64,000 bases of DNA from Phlebopus portentosus (lineage: Eukaryota > Basidiomycota > Agaricomycetes > Boletales > Boletinellaceae): NCBI GenBank assembly GCA_037892935.1, contig JAYXKI010000001.1, positions 744,001 through 808,000 on the forward strand, given 5' to 3'. This document shows, one piece after another, positions 44,288 to 57,753 of the stretch (positions are counted from its first letter, which is position 1; the number at the start of each line of letters is the position of its first letter). The notes under the pieces are model-generated. The model did not search any database. It saw only the letters and a program-made list of their open reading frames with translations, and was not told where the DNA came from. A program made the translations under genes and the position numbers.

Positions 44288-45894
44288 ATGTCGCGTCGAC
44301 CAAGTCCTTCCCCTCCGTCGAGCCCAAGACCATTGAAAAGGCAAAGATTGGATCATCTGACCTCCGAGAGCTTCAAGAATGGTGTCATGTTGGCTCCGAT
44401 GGTCCGTTCCGGATCCTGTACGTAGATGGCGCCTGTTGAACTACACAACCTCCCCTTACACAGTTATGCAGTGCCTACGCGTCTATTTGCTTTAAAATAC
44501 GGCGCAACTCTTGTCTGGTCTCCAGAGGTAGTCGATAAAGCTATTTTACATGCCGAACGGGTCGTCGATCGTGCGTGTCGTCTCACATTGCCACCTAGCT
44601 CTGTCTCATCCCGTTTGCAGCTCATACAGGAGTAATATCGTATAATGGAGTAACAAAGGCAATATTTACGACACATCCAATAGAGAAACCATTTCTTATC
44701 TATCAGATCGGTTCTGCAGACCCGGCGCTTGCCGTGCAAGCAGCAAAGCTGGTTCAGCAGGACGTTTCTGGCATAGACCTGAACTGTGGATGTCCCAAAT
44801 CCTTCTCTACTCATGCCGGGATGGGCGCTGCACTTCTTACAAACCCCGACCTCCTTTGTTCCATACTGACGGCATTACGCGCTGCGATGCCTCCAGAGAT
44901 TACAGTCTCAGCGAAAATTCGTTTGCTGCCGACGCAAGACGAGACACTCAAGCTTGTCGAGCGCATAGTGAATACTGGAATCAGCACGCTGACCGTGCAT
45001 TGTCGAACGAGGAATATGCGTCCAAGAGAGAAGGCCCTCATTGGACGTATGAGAGAAATCGTGGAGTTTGTGGAGAAAATGGGAACAGGCGTTGCGGTTA
45101 TCCAGAACGGTGACTGTGTAAGCCGTGAAGATGCGATTCGGATAAGAAATGTCACTGGTGCGTTTGCTCGGTCTTTGACCCTCCTGTTTCTCAACTGTCA
45201 ACACTTCAAGGTGTCCATTCTTGCATGATTGCAACTGCAGCTGAATCAAACCCTACTTGTTTTTCGCCCGACCCGCTTCCGGACCTTATCAAGACGTTTG
45301 TTCCATCTTATATACGTTTAGTGCGTTCATTATATGATTTCCGATCTTCTTCGTATTGAACTTTCCCGTCAGGGACGCTATCTTGATAATCATTTCTCAA
45401 ACACTAGGTTCTGCGCGATAACGTTTAAAGGAGCGAACAAAGATGTGCGGAAAGCTGAGAGGCAGAATATCGTGCAGCAAATACATCGAGCCAAGTCATA
45501 CGATGACCTCAATGAGTTCGTTGGTGGTTTATGGAACGGCGATGAAGAGATGCGAGAAATCGAGAAAAGCATCGATTCACGCGTCAACGGTGTCTTGTAT
45601 CCTCTCGAACCGGTTTCATTGCGGTCAATGCAGGAGGAGGCAAGGGAGGAGGCAGAGGAGGGCTTGAAGAACCTATACATTGATTCAAAGGAGAACCTCG
45701 AACCCGTGACGCCTATGGGGGATTTTTGGGTGAAAGAGATAGTATCAGCTACGCCTCTAGACCGCGAGAATCCAGAGCCTGTGTCGACCAACGCGCCTTT
45801 GCTTCCTTCTAACGAACGTCGTTTATCACTTCCTGCGCTAATACTTGGAGAGGATATGCCAACACCATCTCCAACTCCACGGCCCCGTCCTTGA
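44288..45894 (+). CDS. tRNA-dihydrouridine20 synthase (Dus2/Smm1)
   Basis: FMN-dependent reductase that makes dihydrouridine at position 20 of tRNAs. Five exons (44288-44421, 44464-44570, 44630-45157, 45211-45320, 45373-45894) join in phase to 466 residues. Motifs: VMLAPMVRSGSCTYAVPTRLFALKYGATLVWSPEVVDKAI (FMN pocket), then DLNCGCPKSFSTHAGMGAALL with the catalytic Cys (CGCPK), LTVHCRTRNMRPREKA and VIQNGDC. RYLDNHF and the helical domain follow. The C-terminal 100 residues are acidic and disordered and lack an obvious double-stranded RNA-binding domain, as in fungi. An in-frame ATG at 44210 would add 26 residues (MKLLRNTTKSVLSRQ), a possible mitochondrial leader. Confidence 0.92.
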
Positions 45895-46212
45895 CGTATT
45901 TCTTGTTGTCTCGTTGGAACTGTAGATTCCGTTAGAAACGTGCGTTGCCCCAGTCTTTATTTTCCGTATTTATGAGTTAGACACCACGCTTGAACAATTA
46001 GCGTAACACAATCTCACATTGCCATAAAGAGTAGCGGCTGAGTCAGTCTTCGCGCCCGTCAGCGCCCATCATCAATCTTCGTCAGCTTGCTTATGAATGT
46101 TGTGCCAGCAATGATCGACACCCAGAACTGGTACTTAAAGCTCCTCCAGGTCTGACGTCCTGATGCATACAACCAAAGCTTTCCACGGAAATATCTCTCT
46201 GTTTTCGCTATT
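45895..46212. other. intergenic, Dus2 / MDR reductase
   Basis: About 320 nt with no supported feature beyond flanks. Confidence 0.3.
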
Positions 46213-47465
46213 ATGTCTACCCATTTCGCCGTAGCGACGACTGCCAAAGGCATTCTCGAGCAGGTGCAGCTTCCTACGCCGCAGCCTGGTCCCGGAAATG
46301 TCCTTATAAAAGTACATTATGCTGCTCTCATCCCTCCCGACACGTACCAACTCGATAGAGGGTATATGGTTAGCGACTACCCAAATGTGCTTGGTTTTGC
46401 TAGTGCTGGGGTAGTTAAGGCTGTTGGACACGGTGTCACCGACTTGAAGGAGGGAGATAAGGCTCGTAGTCTTCCGAAGGCCGCTAGAATTTCCGCTAAT
46501 GTCATTACAGGTCTCTTCATTCAATTATCCAGCAAGGGAAAACAAAGCGTTGCAAGAGTACACCCTCGTCCCTCGCTATCTCGTAGCTAAGGTCAGTCAT
46601 CGCTCGAAGTGTCCATCGTATTTTATTCTAACTCCTCCTTAGCTCCCTGATACGATCTCTCTGCATGAAGCCGCTTCAATGCCAGACAACTATGCTACCG
46701 CAATGGTCACGATTTTCGGTACTGCCAACCTTGCTCTACCTCTTCCTGAGTCATTCCCTGCGTCCACGCCTCCTCCCAATGCCGACGTGCCCATCCTGGT
46801 TTATGGTGCCGGAGCTTCTTCTGGCCAGTACATGATCCAGATATTCAAGCTTGCAGGATACACGAATATTTTCGTCACAGCATCGTCTCACAACCACGCA
46901 TACCTCAAGGAACTAGGCGCGAAGCACTGCTTCGACTACAAGTCTCCCGACTTCGCCAAGGATATCCTGCGGGCATCGGGCGGTGCCAAGATGTCTATCA
47001 TTGTCGACACTATCGCAGCGAAGCCGAGTATGGAGGCCTACAAACCTGTCGTCGGGGAGGAAACGCGCCTAGCTCTGCTGATGCCCGTGAAGGAGGGCGC
47101 GAAGGTGACCAACGATTTGAGCAGCGAGTATTTCATGGCGATCCCACCCTGGGTTGAATCATTGTTCAGCGAGGCAAAAATTATCCCAGTGTTTACATTC
47201 AGGCTTCACGAGGTGAGAATAGGATTCTTACTTGGCTTGATTCGGTACCTTGACAGCGATTCTGTTCTCACAGGATCCTATCGCGAGGGAGAACTTTTTG
47301 CAGAAAATACTGCCGCAGCTTCTGGACAAGAGGATTATTCGTCCGAACCCCATACGTCTTTTTAAGGAAGGCCCTTTACTGGATCGCGCCAAAACGGGAT
47401 TAGACTTGTTGAGGAACAACAAAGTTAGCGGAGAGAAAGTCGTCATTGATCTCATAACAAACTGA
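46213..47465 (+). CDS. MDR-superfamily zinc-independent reductase (enoyl/quinone reductase type)
   Basis: Medium-chain dehydrogenase/reductase. Four exons (46213-46461, 46511-46591, 46643-47212, 47274-47465) join in phase to 363 residues. The substrate-domain start is THFAVATTAKGILEQVQLPTPQPGPGNVLIKVHYAAL, with LGFASAGVVKAVGHGVTDLKEGDK. Exon 2 (VSSFNYPARENKALQEYTLVPRYLVAK) is reached only through a GC donor. The Rossmann motif is VLVYGAGASSGQYMIQI-like (PILVYGAGASSGQYM). The zinc-site Cys/His set is not evident, so this is a reductase (fungal trans-enoyl-reductase-like) rather than an alcohol dehydrogenase. Cofactor NADPH is expected; substrate unknown. It stands alone, not in a biosynthetic cluster. 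Confidence 0.85.
46462..46510 (+). other. GC-AG intron in the MDR reductase gene
   Basis: AAG|GCTCGT ... CATTACAG|GTCTCT (49 nt) is the boundary that joins KEGDK to VSSFNYPAREN in phase. The nearby GT gives the wrong frame. Confidence 0.7.
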
Positions 47466-48178
47466 AGTTGAAAGAAATCATGTACGACTGGAACATCTGA
47501 ATGACACCGAATTTGGTTTCCTGCATAATTATCTGAGCATTAAATACGTATTCAACCGTGTCTCTTTCGTCCCTCATGTAGCAATGATGAATTCGGTTGT
47601 TCAAGAAATCTGTTGTATAATTGTAATTAGTGCTATCATGAGGTCACGGCGGCTCCGTTACGAGGTTCTGTCGTCCCAAAAGTCAAACAATTCTGCATGC
47701 ATTTATGCGAATTCTGATCCCTGCTGTTTTAACGCAGACAATAAATTTTCATTAGCCAGTCTTCTTGGCGGAAATTACAAAAGAAAAAAATAATATTGGT
47801 CCCGTCTACATCAGTCTAGACCAAAGTGCCGATCACTAGGATCGATTTCTATTTATGGAGCACGGCATCATTTTTTCCGCCGTCATGAACAAGCTGTGAC
47901 CGCCAACATCCACGCAATTCTATAGCTTTTTCTTCTTGGGCGTATACTACAAGTTGTGCTGAATGAGACGCAGAGGACAGCTTTCGAGCACAATCTCATC
48001 GGTCTAGTCACACATCGCCTAGCCGTTCATAGCGACTATCATATTTCTTTTTCGTTCTATATTTTAATTCATCTATTTATACTTTTCGCCTGCCCTTACG
48101 CGCCTGCAACGTCGCACCACCAGTCTCTTCTTGCCCTCTCACCCCTCTGGCAAAGACTTGAACTTACAGCTATCCACC
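47466..48178. other. intergenic, MDR reductase / CorA
   Basis: About 710 nt: reductase 3' flank and CorA promoter with a CT-rich leader (48100-48170). No gene is supported. Confidence 0.4.
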
Positions 48179-50736
48179 ATGGTCCGCGAAAACAGCTTCA
48201 GCGATTCAGAAGGTCGTTCGCTTACCCCCGACCTCTCGGAAGAGGAGGATCACGATTTCATTGGTCCATCATCGCCTATCTCTGAGTTATCACCATGGAA
48301 CCAACCAACTCCTTCAGCAAACGCCCAACCAGCAGTGTCGAGTGCCGGGGCGTCTGGTTCAGAGGCGACGGCAGCGGGTTCAGGCCTTCCACCCTCCGGT
48401 TCGCCTAGCGTGCTTTTCAAGGACCAAGTGATGTCTGATCCGAACCAATCAAATTTTCCCGAACGACATCTGCTCCAGCAGCACCGATGCGCAACGACAC
48501 CGCGGCGGCGCATCCCGCGCGACCGATCACACCAAGAGACCGCTTCCGTGCTGCGGTGCACAAGGTCATTCGGATGAAGCGCGGCTCGTCTGCCATGAGT
48601 CTAGGTTTCGTAGGCGCCGAGCCAGGTATTGATCCGCGGCGCGCAAGTGCATACTTGGATTATGGTCATATCAAGCAGAGATCCACGATTGAACTTGTGG
48701 ACTACAGTTCTGTGCGCGCGAGCTTCGGGCGCATGGAAAACCGCGGCTTTGAAGAATTCGTGCTGGATCAAAAAGCGAGCCGGCGAGAGTCATGGGTAAA
48801 AGTGAGATGGATTAATATTGGTGGAGTGAGCTGGGACGTCATTAGTGCGCTCGCACTCAAGTACGGTATGTTCTTTCGTACCTTTTCATCTTAGACATGA
48901 AATGAATACTATTATGGATGCTAGATATCCATCCTTTGGCACTTGAAGACGTACTTCACCAGCGTGGCAATCAAGCACGATCAAAAGCAGACTACTATCC
49001 GCGGCATCTCTTCATTCGTATCCTACGGCATACGCTTGGGTCAGATAGCGATGATGAGGACGAGCGAGAGACCGTGGTGCCGTCGATTACGCGACTACCT
49101 CGCTCAGCAAGTCCGGATGTCATGCGCGAAGGCGATGAAGGCGATGATTACAGTTCCGCGGTTGGAGACTGGCCCGACGAAAAGACGCTCGCTGGCTCCA
49201 AATTATTGACAATGCGCAAGAGATCTCTGAGGCTGAGAAAGACCAATTTGGATCTCGAGCAAGGAAAGCATGAAACTATCAGAGGAGGAAGGACCCCATT
49301 GAAATCGGTAAGCCAATTGTACTTGAGAATCTCCGTGATCTTTGATTCTAAGGTCCCCTTCACAGCGCCGGAAACGCGCTGTTGAAGCAATGTCATTTGA
49401 GCAGCTCAAGCGTGGTGAACGCATCAACGTCGACGTTATCCCTTTCTTCATTTTCCTATTCCGTGACGGTGCGTCTTTCAGAACGCCGGTCTTCATACCT
49501 CTCATGCACTATAATTCATTTTTTGCAGGTACTATCATCTCGATCAATCAAAGACCAGAAATAGACTTCACCGTACCAATAACAGCCCGGTTGCGGCAAC
49601 GAGACACTGGACTGCGTGCCACAGCCGACCCGTCGCTTCTCGTCCAAAGTTTGCTGGATCTAAGTTAGCATCTATGTCTTTCATTTTACTTTGCCGAAAG
49701 TTGATGATGGAATGTCAGTCGTCGATCAGGCACTAGAAGTCGTGGATGAGTACCAACATAAGATACTCAAACTAGAGCGTGACATCCTCGTCAAACCAAA
49801 AATGAAGACCGTACGGTACTGTAAGCATCTCCTAATCCTGGTTCTTAATCAATTCCTAATAATCCATAGTACACATAATGTCTGGGGACCTAACGCTGCA
49901 TAAGCGGACTCTTGAGCCAATCAAGACGCTCGTCTACGGTTTGCGCCGATACGACGTCGACCGATGTGCAGCACTCATAAGCTCCTCCGGGCAAGAGGTC
50001 CCGGGCAAGGTCGAAGGTTTCATGAGCCACAAGTCCAAGATCTATCTCGCCGACGTGCACGACCACATAGACTATATCATCAGCAGCCTTGACATGTTCT
50101 CCGGCATTTCTGAGAACTTGATTAATTATACCTTTAACGTAAGTGGGAGTGCACGTGCGGTGATCAGGACGATAGGAGAGTGACATGTTGCTCGTGTTGT
50201 AATCTAGATGGCTTCGTACGAGATGAATGAGGTTATGTGAGTCGTCGGTTCCGATTTGTCCGATTTGTACATGTAATTCATCCACATTCTAGGCGGCGCT
50301 TGACGCTGGCCACGATAATCTTCCTGCCTTTGACCCTTCTGACCGGATACTTCGTACGTGGTGTTTGATTGTGAGACAGGAGCTCACGACTCAGCGGAGC
50401 ATTTTTGACCAGGGAATGAATTTCGAGCACATGTGGTCGGTGACCAACAGCGACATCCTGTAAGCATCATTGTTCATCATCCATTCCGAAACTGTCTAAA
50501 ACACCTCCTGATAGGTTCTGGGAGATTGCGATCCCGGTCATGGCCGTTGTGATTCCAATTTTTACAATACCTGACATTCAGCGCTTGATTCACTTCTGTA
50601 AAAAGAAATGGGCGACTCGCAGAGTCGAGAAGGTTCGCGGCGCAGCTGGGATATGATATGACTCGGTGCCGGATTGCTGACTAACTTGTGTTCTCCTTTA
50701 CAGGCCGTACGGCGCAGTGCCAAGAAAACTCAATAA
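48179..50736 (+). CDS. CorA-family Mg2+ transporter
   Basis: Divalent-cation channel of the CorA superfamily. Soluble N-terminal region: Ser/Glu-rich start (MVRENSFSDSEGRS), then RDRFRAAVHKVIRM, WVKVRWINIGGVSWDVISALALKY|DIHPLALEDVLH, and an acidic loop (DSDDEDERE). The stalk helices include VDQALEVVDEYQHKILKLERDIL and HIDYIISSLDMFSGISENLINYTFN. Two C-terminal TM helices are LATIIFLPLTLLTGYFGMNFEHMW, carrying the GMN signature, and WEIAIPVMAVVIPIFTIP, ending in a short Lys/Arg tail (last exon AVRRSAKKTQ). At least ten introns; the junction near 48395-48485, between two frames of the N-terminus, is uncertain (an 85-nt intron from 48399 is one fit). The long N-terminus fits fungal Alr/Mnr2-like or other plasma-membrane or vacuolar CorA proteins. 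Confidence 0.88.
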
Positions 50737-51194
50737 TCACTCCGCCGGCATGTGGCACCGGCACGGAGAAGAGTCTCGTCCATTCGTTAGATGGATAGAA
50801 TATTATTTCTAAGTACTTCGATGATCGCATCGCACAAAACTTGTTTACATTCGTTGCATAGTGGACCCGCTATCGACACTTGCTGCACTTGCTTACATTG
50901 ATTATTATTTACTTTGCACCGGATAACTAATTCTTATTGTGTAACATAGTCTAGTAATACAGTTTGGGCGGCAGAACTAGATGAGTGAGAGAAGTACGGG
51001 TACGAGCGAGCTCCGAGGAGTGATGGAGTCAGCGAATGTTATGCAATCAGCCGTGCCTGACGTCACCTGCACCAGCGACCGAATGTACGCAAAGTCATCC
51101 CGCTGCGATCACTCTGCCCCTCTTATAAACCGTGACCAAAGCGCTCAAGACATGGTCCGACCATCTCATCTATTAGCCCTAGTCTCTCTCAACA
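50737..51194. other. intergenic, CorA / DUF2156
   Basis: About 460 nt, with TATAAA at 51124-51129 ahead of the DUF2156 gene. No other feature. Confidence 0.4.
51124..51129 (+). promoter_or_regulatory. possible TATA box of the DUF2156 gene
   Basis: TATAAA 66 bp upstream of the ATG at 51195, spaced as expected for a short leader. Confidence 0.4.
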
Positions 51195-52527
51195 ATGACC
51201 GTACTCGTGCAATCTGTCGCGCAACCTAACGGCATACATACCACGGTGACCAAGGACGCTTTGTCCTTGCCACCGCTCGAGGATCTCATCGTCAAGTATG
51301 GCGATTCTGTAAGTATCATCATTCATCTTCTCCGCGCTCCTCCCCGGACCTGGCGTAATCTCATACGTGCTATGTTTGGACGAGGTGTCGTGGTCATAAG
51401 TGCACAGGGCTCTGACTAACCACTTTCCTTGTATGACAGTCCAACACAACTTGGGTCGAGGACAAATTCCAAGTGTGGCGACATCCGCCCACTGGTGCTG
51501 CGCAGGGGTTCGCCACACCCAACGCCAACAAGTATACCTCGGACACTGAGCTCGGACTCACCCAACAGTCGTCCGAAGAAGACTCGAACGCCTCCGGGAA
51601 CGTCGAGAAGGAAGAAAAGAATAATCGCAAGCGAAAGAACTTCCTCATCGCATGGGGTAACCCGCTGTGCGACCCTTCGGACCTCCCGGAGGTCGTCGAT
51701 GCATTCCTGAAATGGTGCGACATGGAGGGCTACAGCCCCATCTGGTCGTGCGTGAGCCTACCCGTCGAGAAGATCCTCGCGGAGACATGCGGTTGGCGCG
51801 TGGTGTGCTGTATCCAGGAAGACGTACTCGACCCGAGAACATCTCAGCCGGAGAAGAACAAAGAAGTGCGCAAGCACATTCGGCACGCGGAGAAGCTCGG
51901 GTGCAGAATTATTGAGGAGCATGGTGTGCCGGCTCCAGAAGTGCAAGAGGAGATTAACGCATTGATCAAGGAGTGGAAATCTGGGAGGAAGGGTACGCAA
52001 GTGCATACGACGAATGTGGAGCCGTGGCGCGACACCGAGCATCGAAAATATTACTATGCTCGAGACAAAAATAACAAGGTAAGTACGATGATCCATGCGC
52101 ATCATATTGGTTCCGGACTTGCTCATGCGTTCTATTTCTGTAGATTGTGGGGTTCCTATTCCTTGCCAAGGTCGCAGAGGGGTGGGCCATCAAGGACAGT
52201 CTCCAATCCAGAGATGCGCCCAAGAATATTACGGAGTGGCTCATTGCCTCCGCTATTCACACGCTTGCGAAGGAGGGCGAGACTCGTCTTACCTTCGGGC
52301 CCACTCCTGCACCCTCACTCGACACTCCTCCTAATGCGAAGATGAGCTCCACAACAGTCCGCTTCCTCAGCAAAACGTACAGCGGAATCGAGCACGCCCT
52401 TCTCGGAAACAAACGCGAGTTCCGCAAGAAGTTCGAAGTGAACGGAGAGCCGATCTTCGTCTGCTTCCCGCCTCATGGTCTTGGACGACGCGGGATATCT
52501 GCCCTTATGAAAGTGTTGACTGATTGA
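51195..52527 (+). CDS. free-standing DUF2156 / LPG-synthase C-terminal domain protein
   Basis: Three exons (51195-51308, 51440-52078, 52144-52527) join in phase to 378 residues. GNAT-fold DUF2156 features: FLIAWGNPLCDPSDLPEVVDAFLKWCDMEGYSPIWSCVS; ETCGWRVVCCIQEDVLD; the basic helix KNKEVRKHIRHAEKLGC, typical of the family's tRNA/acceptor side; IVGFLFLAKVAEGWAIKDSLQ, a likely acyl-acceptor strand; and NITEWLIASAIHTLAKEGETRLTFG. Bacterial members (MprF, LysX) move aminoacyl groups from tRNA to lipids. Fungal members are known to make ergosteryl amino-acid esters, either fused to AspRS (ErdS) or as stand-alone enzymes (ErgS type). There is no AspRS domain or TM segment here. Substrate and amino acid are inferred, not seen. 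A 50-residue acidic insert follows the first strand. Confidence 0.85.
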
Positions 52528-53046
52528 TTTGTAATATAGAGTTTACGACACGGAAAAATTGTACTGTAATTTTAAATATTTTTCTTTCACGATCGCTGTC
52601 ATACCCACTGTATCTTTCATTTAATTCTTTCGTTCGCTCCTTGTTGTGTTTGTTGTAGCATGTAACAATGACATTTCTCATTTTGCTATACACGAACTCA
52701 AAAATATCTCCCCTGAAATTGACGCCGATCTTCAACGTGTTATTTGCCTATGTTTACGCGACTGTATCACGTGGTCATGAAACCTTCCGTTCGATCGCGA
52801 CTCGGAGTCGGAACCATCAACAGATTCCTTCCGGCATAAAGACAGAGTTATTGAAAGAGAAAGAATCAGTGAACTCGGAAGAGAAACATTAATCCTGTAC
52901 ATCGCGGCAAAGTAAGGCGGGAGATAATAATGAGACGCGGACCTCGGTCCTACCTCCATTCATGCGTACGGCCGTGCAAGTGCGATGCGGCCGTGAAGAG
53001 CGCAGGAAACACCGAACGGCTCGAGTTGCGCTTGATATGAACTTCG

Positions 53047-53064
53047 GAACAGGGGCCCCTGTTC
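53047..53064. repeat. 18-bp perfect palindrome upstream of enolase
   Basis: GAACAGGGGCCCCTGTTC reads the same on both strands. It lies about 390 bp upstream of the enolase ATG and could bind a dimeric factor. Confidence 0.6.
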
Positions 53065-53343
53065 AGGAGTCCCGTCGCGGTCCGTACTACTTAAGGGGGT
53101 CGGTTTCTGATTAAGTGCTTAAGGCCTAGGTACATGTAGTACATGCGAAAGTTACCCGATGAACGAGAAGACGTCAATTTCCTAGCACACAGGTGAAGAG
53201 AGATAACGGAAACAGATCTAAACAGTTTTTCGTTATGTTATCCGGGATGAGTCGTACCGCGAGGAGGGTACAAAAGTAGTAATATACTTCACATTTTATA
53301 GCATCTGGTTTAGAGTCGCCCTAACCCCGATAATCGGCGTTGA

Positions 53344-53350
53344 TATAAAA
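53344..53350 (+). promoter_or_regulatory. TATA box of enolase
   Basis: TATAAAA 93 bp upstream of the ATG, followed by a pyrimidine-rich leader; a classic strong fungal glycolytic promoter layout. Confidence 0.7.
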
Positions 53351-53436
53351 GGCTCTCTCGGTCCTAACCACGCCGCGACTTCCTCCCCAACGACTACCAC
53401 CTCATCGTATCCTCATCTCTTCCATTCACATTCACT

Positions 53437-55205
<1,769 letters not shown>

Positions 55206-55880
55206 ATTGAGCAAAGTACAAATTCAATTTTTCATTTGATATCGATCTCAGCTGGTGAAAACAAAGCAAAGTGCATATATAGACTGAAAACAAAATATCT
55301 GTTGTACTCATATAGCTCAAAAATTCGCAAAATTGCAGCGCTAGTTTATGTTTATGCTTCAGCTGTGAACGGACGCGACGCAAACGTAAACACGTACACG
55401 CCACAAGAATGCGTCCAGTACAGTCTTATCTAATCTAAGTGCGTTCTAAACATAGTTGACCCTTGCTGTCCTTATCCGGCGGGGTAAACACGACCGAGTC
55501 GGAAGCTTGGAAGATGCAAAACGAATCTCTGAAACTGGTTTATTCTCGAAACGCAGCTGACCGGGAGGTAATGAAGGATAGTATGATGTACAAGTAATGA
55601 AACATAATGGGCTATCTTAGACGACGAAGCTCGCCATTATGGTGCCGATACTTCACCGATGCGGTAACCTTAGCGGTAGCGGTAGCACCGCTCCGGCCGC
55701 TTCAGGCCTCAGGCCCCACCTCAGCCTATTCGTCATTCTCTTGTTTTAGCCTTGCGTGCTTACCGTACTTTACTTACTATCTCTGCTTTGCTTTGCTCCT
55801 CTCTCTCATCCTCTACCTCTTACACTTACATCGGTTTTGCTTCTTTTTTCTTCCTCCCGTTCATTCATTCATTCTTGATC
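55206..55880. other. intergenic, enolase / unknown protein
   Basis: Enolase 3' flank and the next promoter. Contains GCGGTAGCGGTAGC repeats (about 55660-55686), a CT-rich leader and an ATTC tandem run just before the next ATG. Confidence 0.4.
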
Positions 55881-56641
55881 ATGGCGAAGTCGCTTGTGTC
55901 CGAGTCCGCATCCGCGTCGTCCCCGTCTGGGACGGCCGTTCAGCCCGTGCCTGCTGTCACCCCAGACACTGGAGTGACTAACCCGGATACGTGTCAATCG
56001 CCGACAAGCCCACCCCTCCCTCAACCCTCACAGCTCGACGCGAAGGACCGTCGAGCATACGAGGTTGCGCGTCAGCGCGCCAAGCGACCCGAGGATCGTC
56101 GCAAGGCGCGTAACCAGAAGGAGGCGAAACACGGGTGGCTTGCGGGCGTTACGGGGCGTGGTGCTCGTGCTGCGCAGGAGAAAGATGCTAGAGAGGCGAC
56201 GGTAGTGAATGCATGGGACTTGAAAAAGGAAGTCACCGTGCTGGAGTCTCAGAGTAAACCTGACGCGGTTGGTGTCACCGGACTCGACGCGCACGAGGCT
56301 CGAATAACCGTCCGTCTTGAAGACCTCATCCGTGTCGCCAAAGTCCGTAAGGAGAAAGGTTCGTACTAGCGCCTCGTTTCACCTCTCCTGCGCGATTCAC
56401 ATGTACTTACTATATTTTTGCAGCCGACGACTTTGAGGTCGTACCGCACGTCCGCGCTGTAATCGCACTTGACGAAACCGACTTTGCTTGTGACGCAGAA
56501 GGAGCCAAGATACCCACACCCAACTTTGATTTTGATGACTGGGAACATGTTGCATCGTCCTCCGACACCAGCTCCAGTGAGGATGACGAGCCGCGCAAAA
56601 CACCATCCTACGCGCAGGTAGTCTCCAACAAGCAGCAGTGA
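55881..56641 (+). CDS. uncharacterised charged protein
   Basis: Not recognised. Two exons (55881-56358 and 56424-56641) give 231 residues in phase. The N-terminal 55 residues are Ser/Pro/Thr-rich. The middle is a basic, helical stretch (LDAKDRRAYEVARQRAKRPEDRRKARNQKEAKHGWLAG). The C-terminal exon is acidic (DFACDAEGAKIPTPNFDFDDWEHV and a Ser/Asp run), ending in PSYAQVVSNKQQ. There is no TM or signal. A 43-codon open frame upstream of the ATG is in frame but pyrimidine-rich and probably leader. Confidence 0.65.
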
Positions 56642-57753
56642 TGAGTCCGGATCGGAGGGTAGCAAGTCTTAATAATCTATGTGCTGTTATTTAACGGACA
56701 GTCTTATTTAACGACCTAGCTTATACTCGGAAATCCGCATAATGAATGCGGTGCCCACCGTACTTCTTGACATTGTATTTTATGATGTTTCGTTCCATGT
56801 ATGTTCATTTTGCGGTAACGCATTTCTTCCTAAAACGAGCTGCACAGCTGAACAAGCGAGTGAATAGCAAGAGGGATAATTATGATGATGTACACACGAA
56901 GCGCAGTCTACACCTCCTTCGTCACATTGACATCCCTCTCTTTATTAATGCGCTGTTCTATTATTCGTCCTCATCCGCAGCTTGCCATGGCCGAAGCCAG
57001 AAAGTTCAGGCTGCTGTGCTTTACTGCGCGAACGCTATAGTAGTAACTTTTCACATGGGTTTGGCCGGGAGCTGCGTGGGCAGAATGCCAAAGCGCTTCT
57101 TGATCGTTACTCGGTGTCGCGAAAACTTATCGTCCGGCGAGAATCGAGCTTTCAAAGCCAAACAGAGCCGCACAGAGGGGCGATGTAAACTATGAGTCAG
57201 AGATACATGATGGAGACATAGGGGTCGAGGACGCACCAGGATGCGCAGACTTTGTCACCTTCCCATCATCTGTTATTTTCTTAGAAAAAGCGCAGCACGA
57301 ATCAGATAACTGCGATGAAGCGATAATGAGATATGCGCGCACTTTAAGAGTGTACACTCTGTTCCCCTTTTCATCCAGCGTGTACATGAGATGCATGGTG
57401 GGCAGTGCGTGCAGGCTAAGCGAGATTACTGCTCCCCATTCAAAATTTCGTGCCTCTCAGCGGCACGTGAACGATTCGCGCTGCGGAGTTTGAATTGGAG
57501 GAATGTCACAAAAAAATAACAACATCGCGAACTAAATTGATGCAGATTCAAATGCCCGTGAGAAGCAAAATTGAGATAAGGTTCGATTCATAGGGACTAT
57601 TTACAGAAAATACAGGCTCCCGCAGCTACCTCCGCAATAACTACAATGATCTCAAGGCCGCAATATCGCACCCCGCAAGCACCCCACCTTCAGTTCGTGG
57701 ACCCAGTTTACATGTTGCATTACGCAAAAGTACACGAAAGAATTGAATTTTCA
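56642..57753. other. convergent intergenic region
   Basis: About 1.1 kb between two converging genes. Open frames on both strands lack motifs. Nothing supported. Confidence 0.4.

Larger units (their letters stand above)
52528..53436. other. intergenic, DUF2156 / enolase promoter
   Basis: About 900 bp upstream of enolase. It includes an 18-bp palindrome (53047-53064), a GTACATG repeat (53130-53147), a TATA box (53344-53350) and a CT-rich leader (53370-53420). Open frames here have no motif. Confidence 0.5.

Noticed and set aside
2690..52527. Sterol-handling gene cluster (Lam, NPC2, DUF2156)
   Set aside because: The three genes lie 15-34 kb apart with unrelated genes between and separate promoters; proximity alone is weak evidence.
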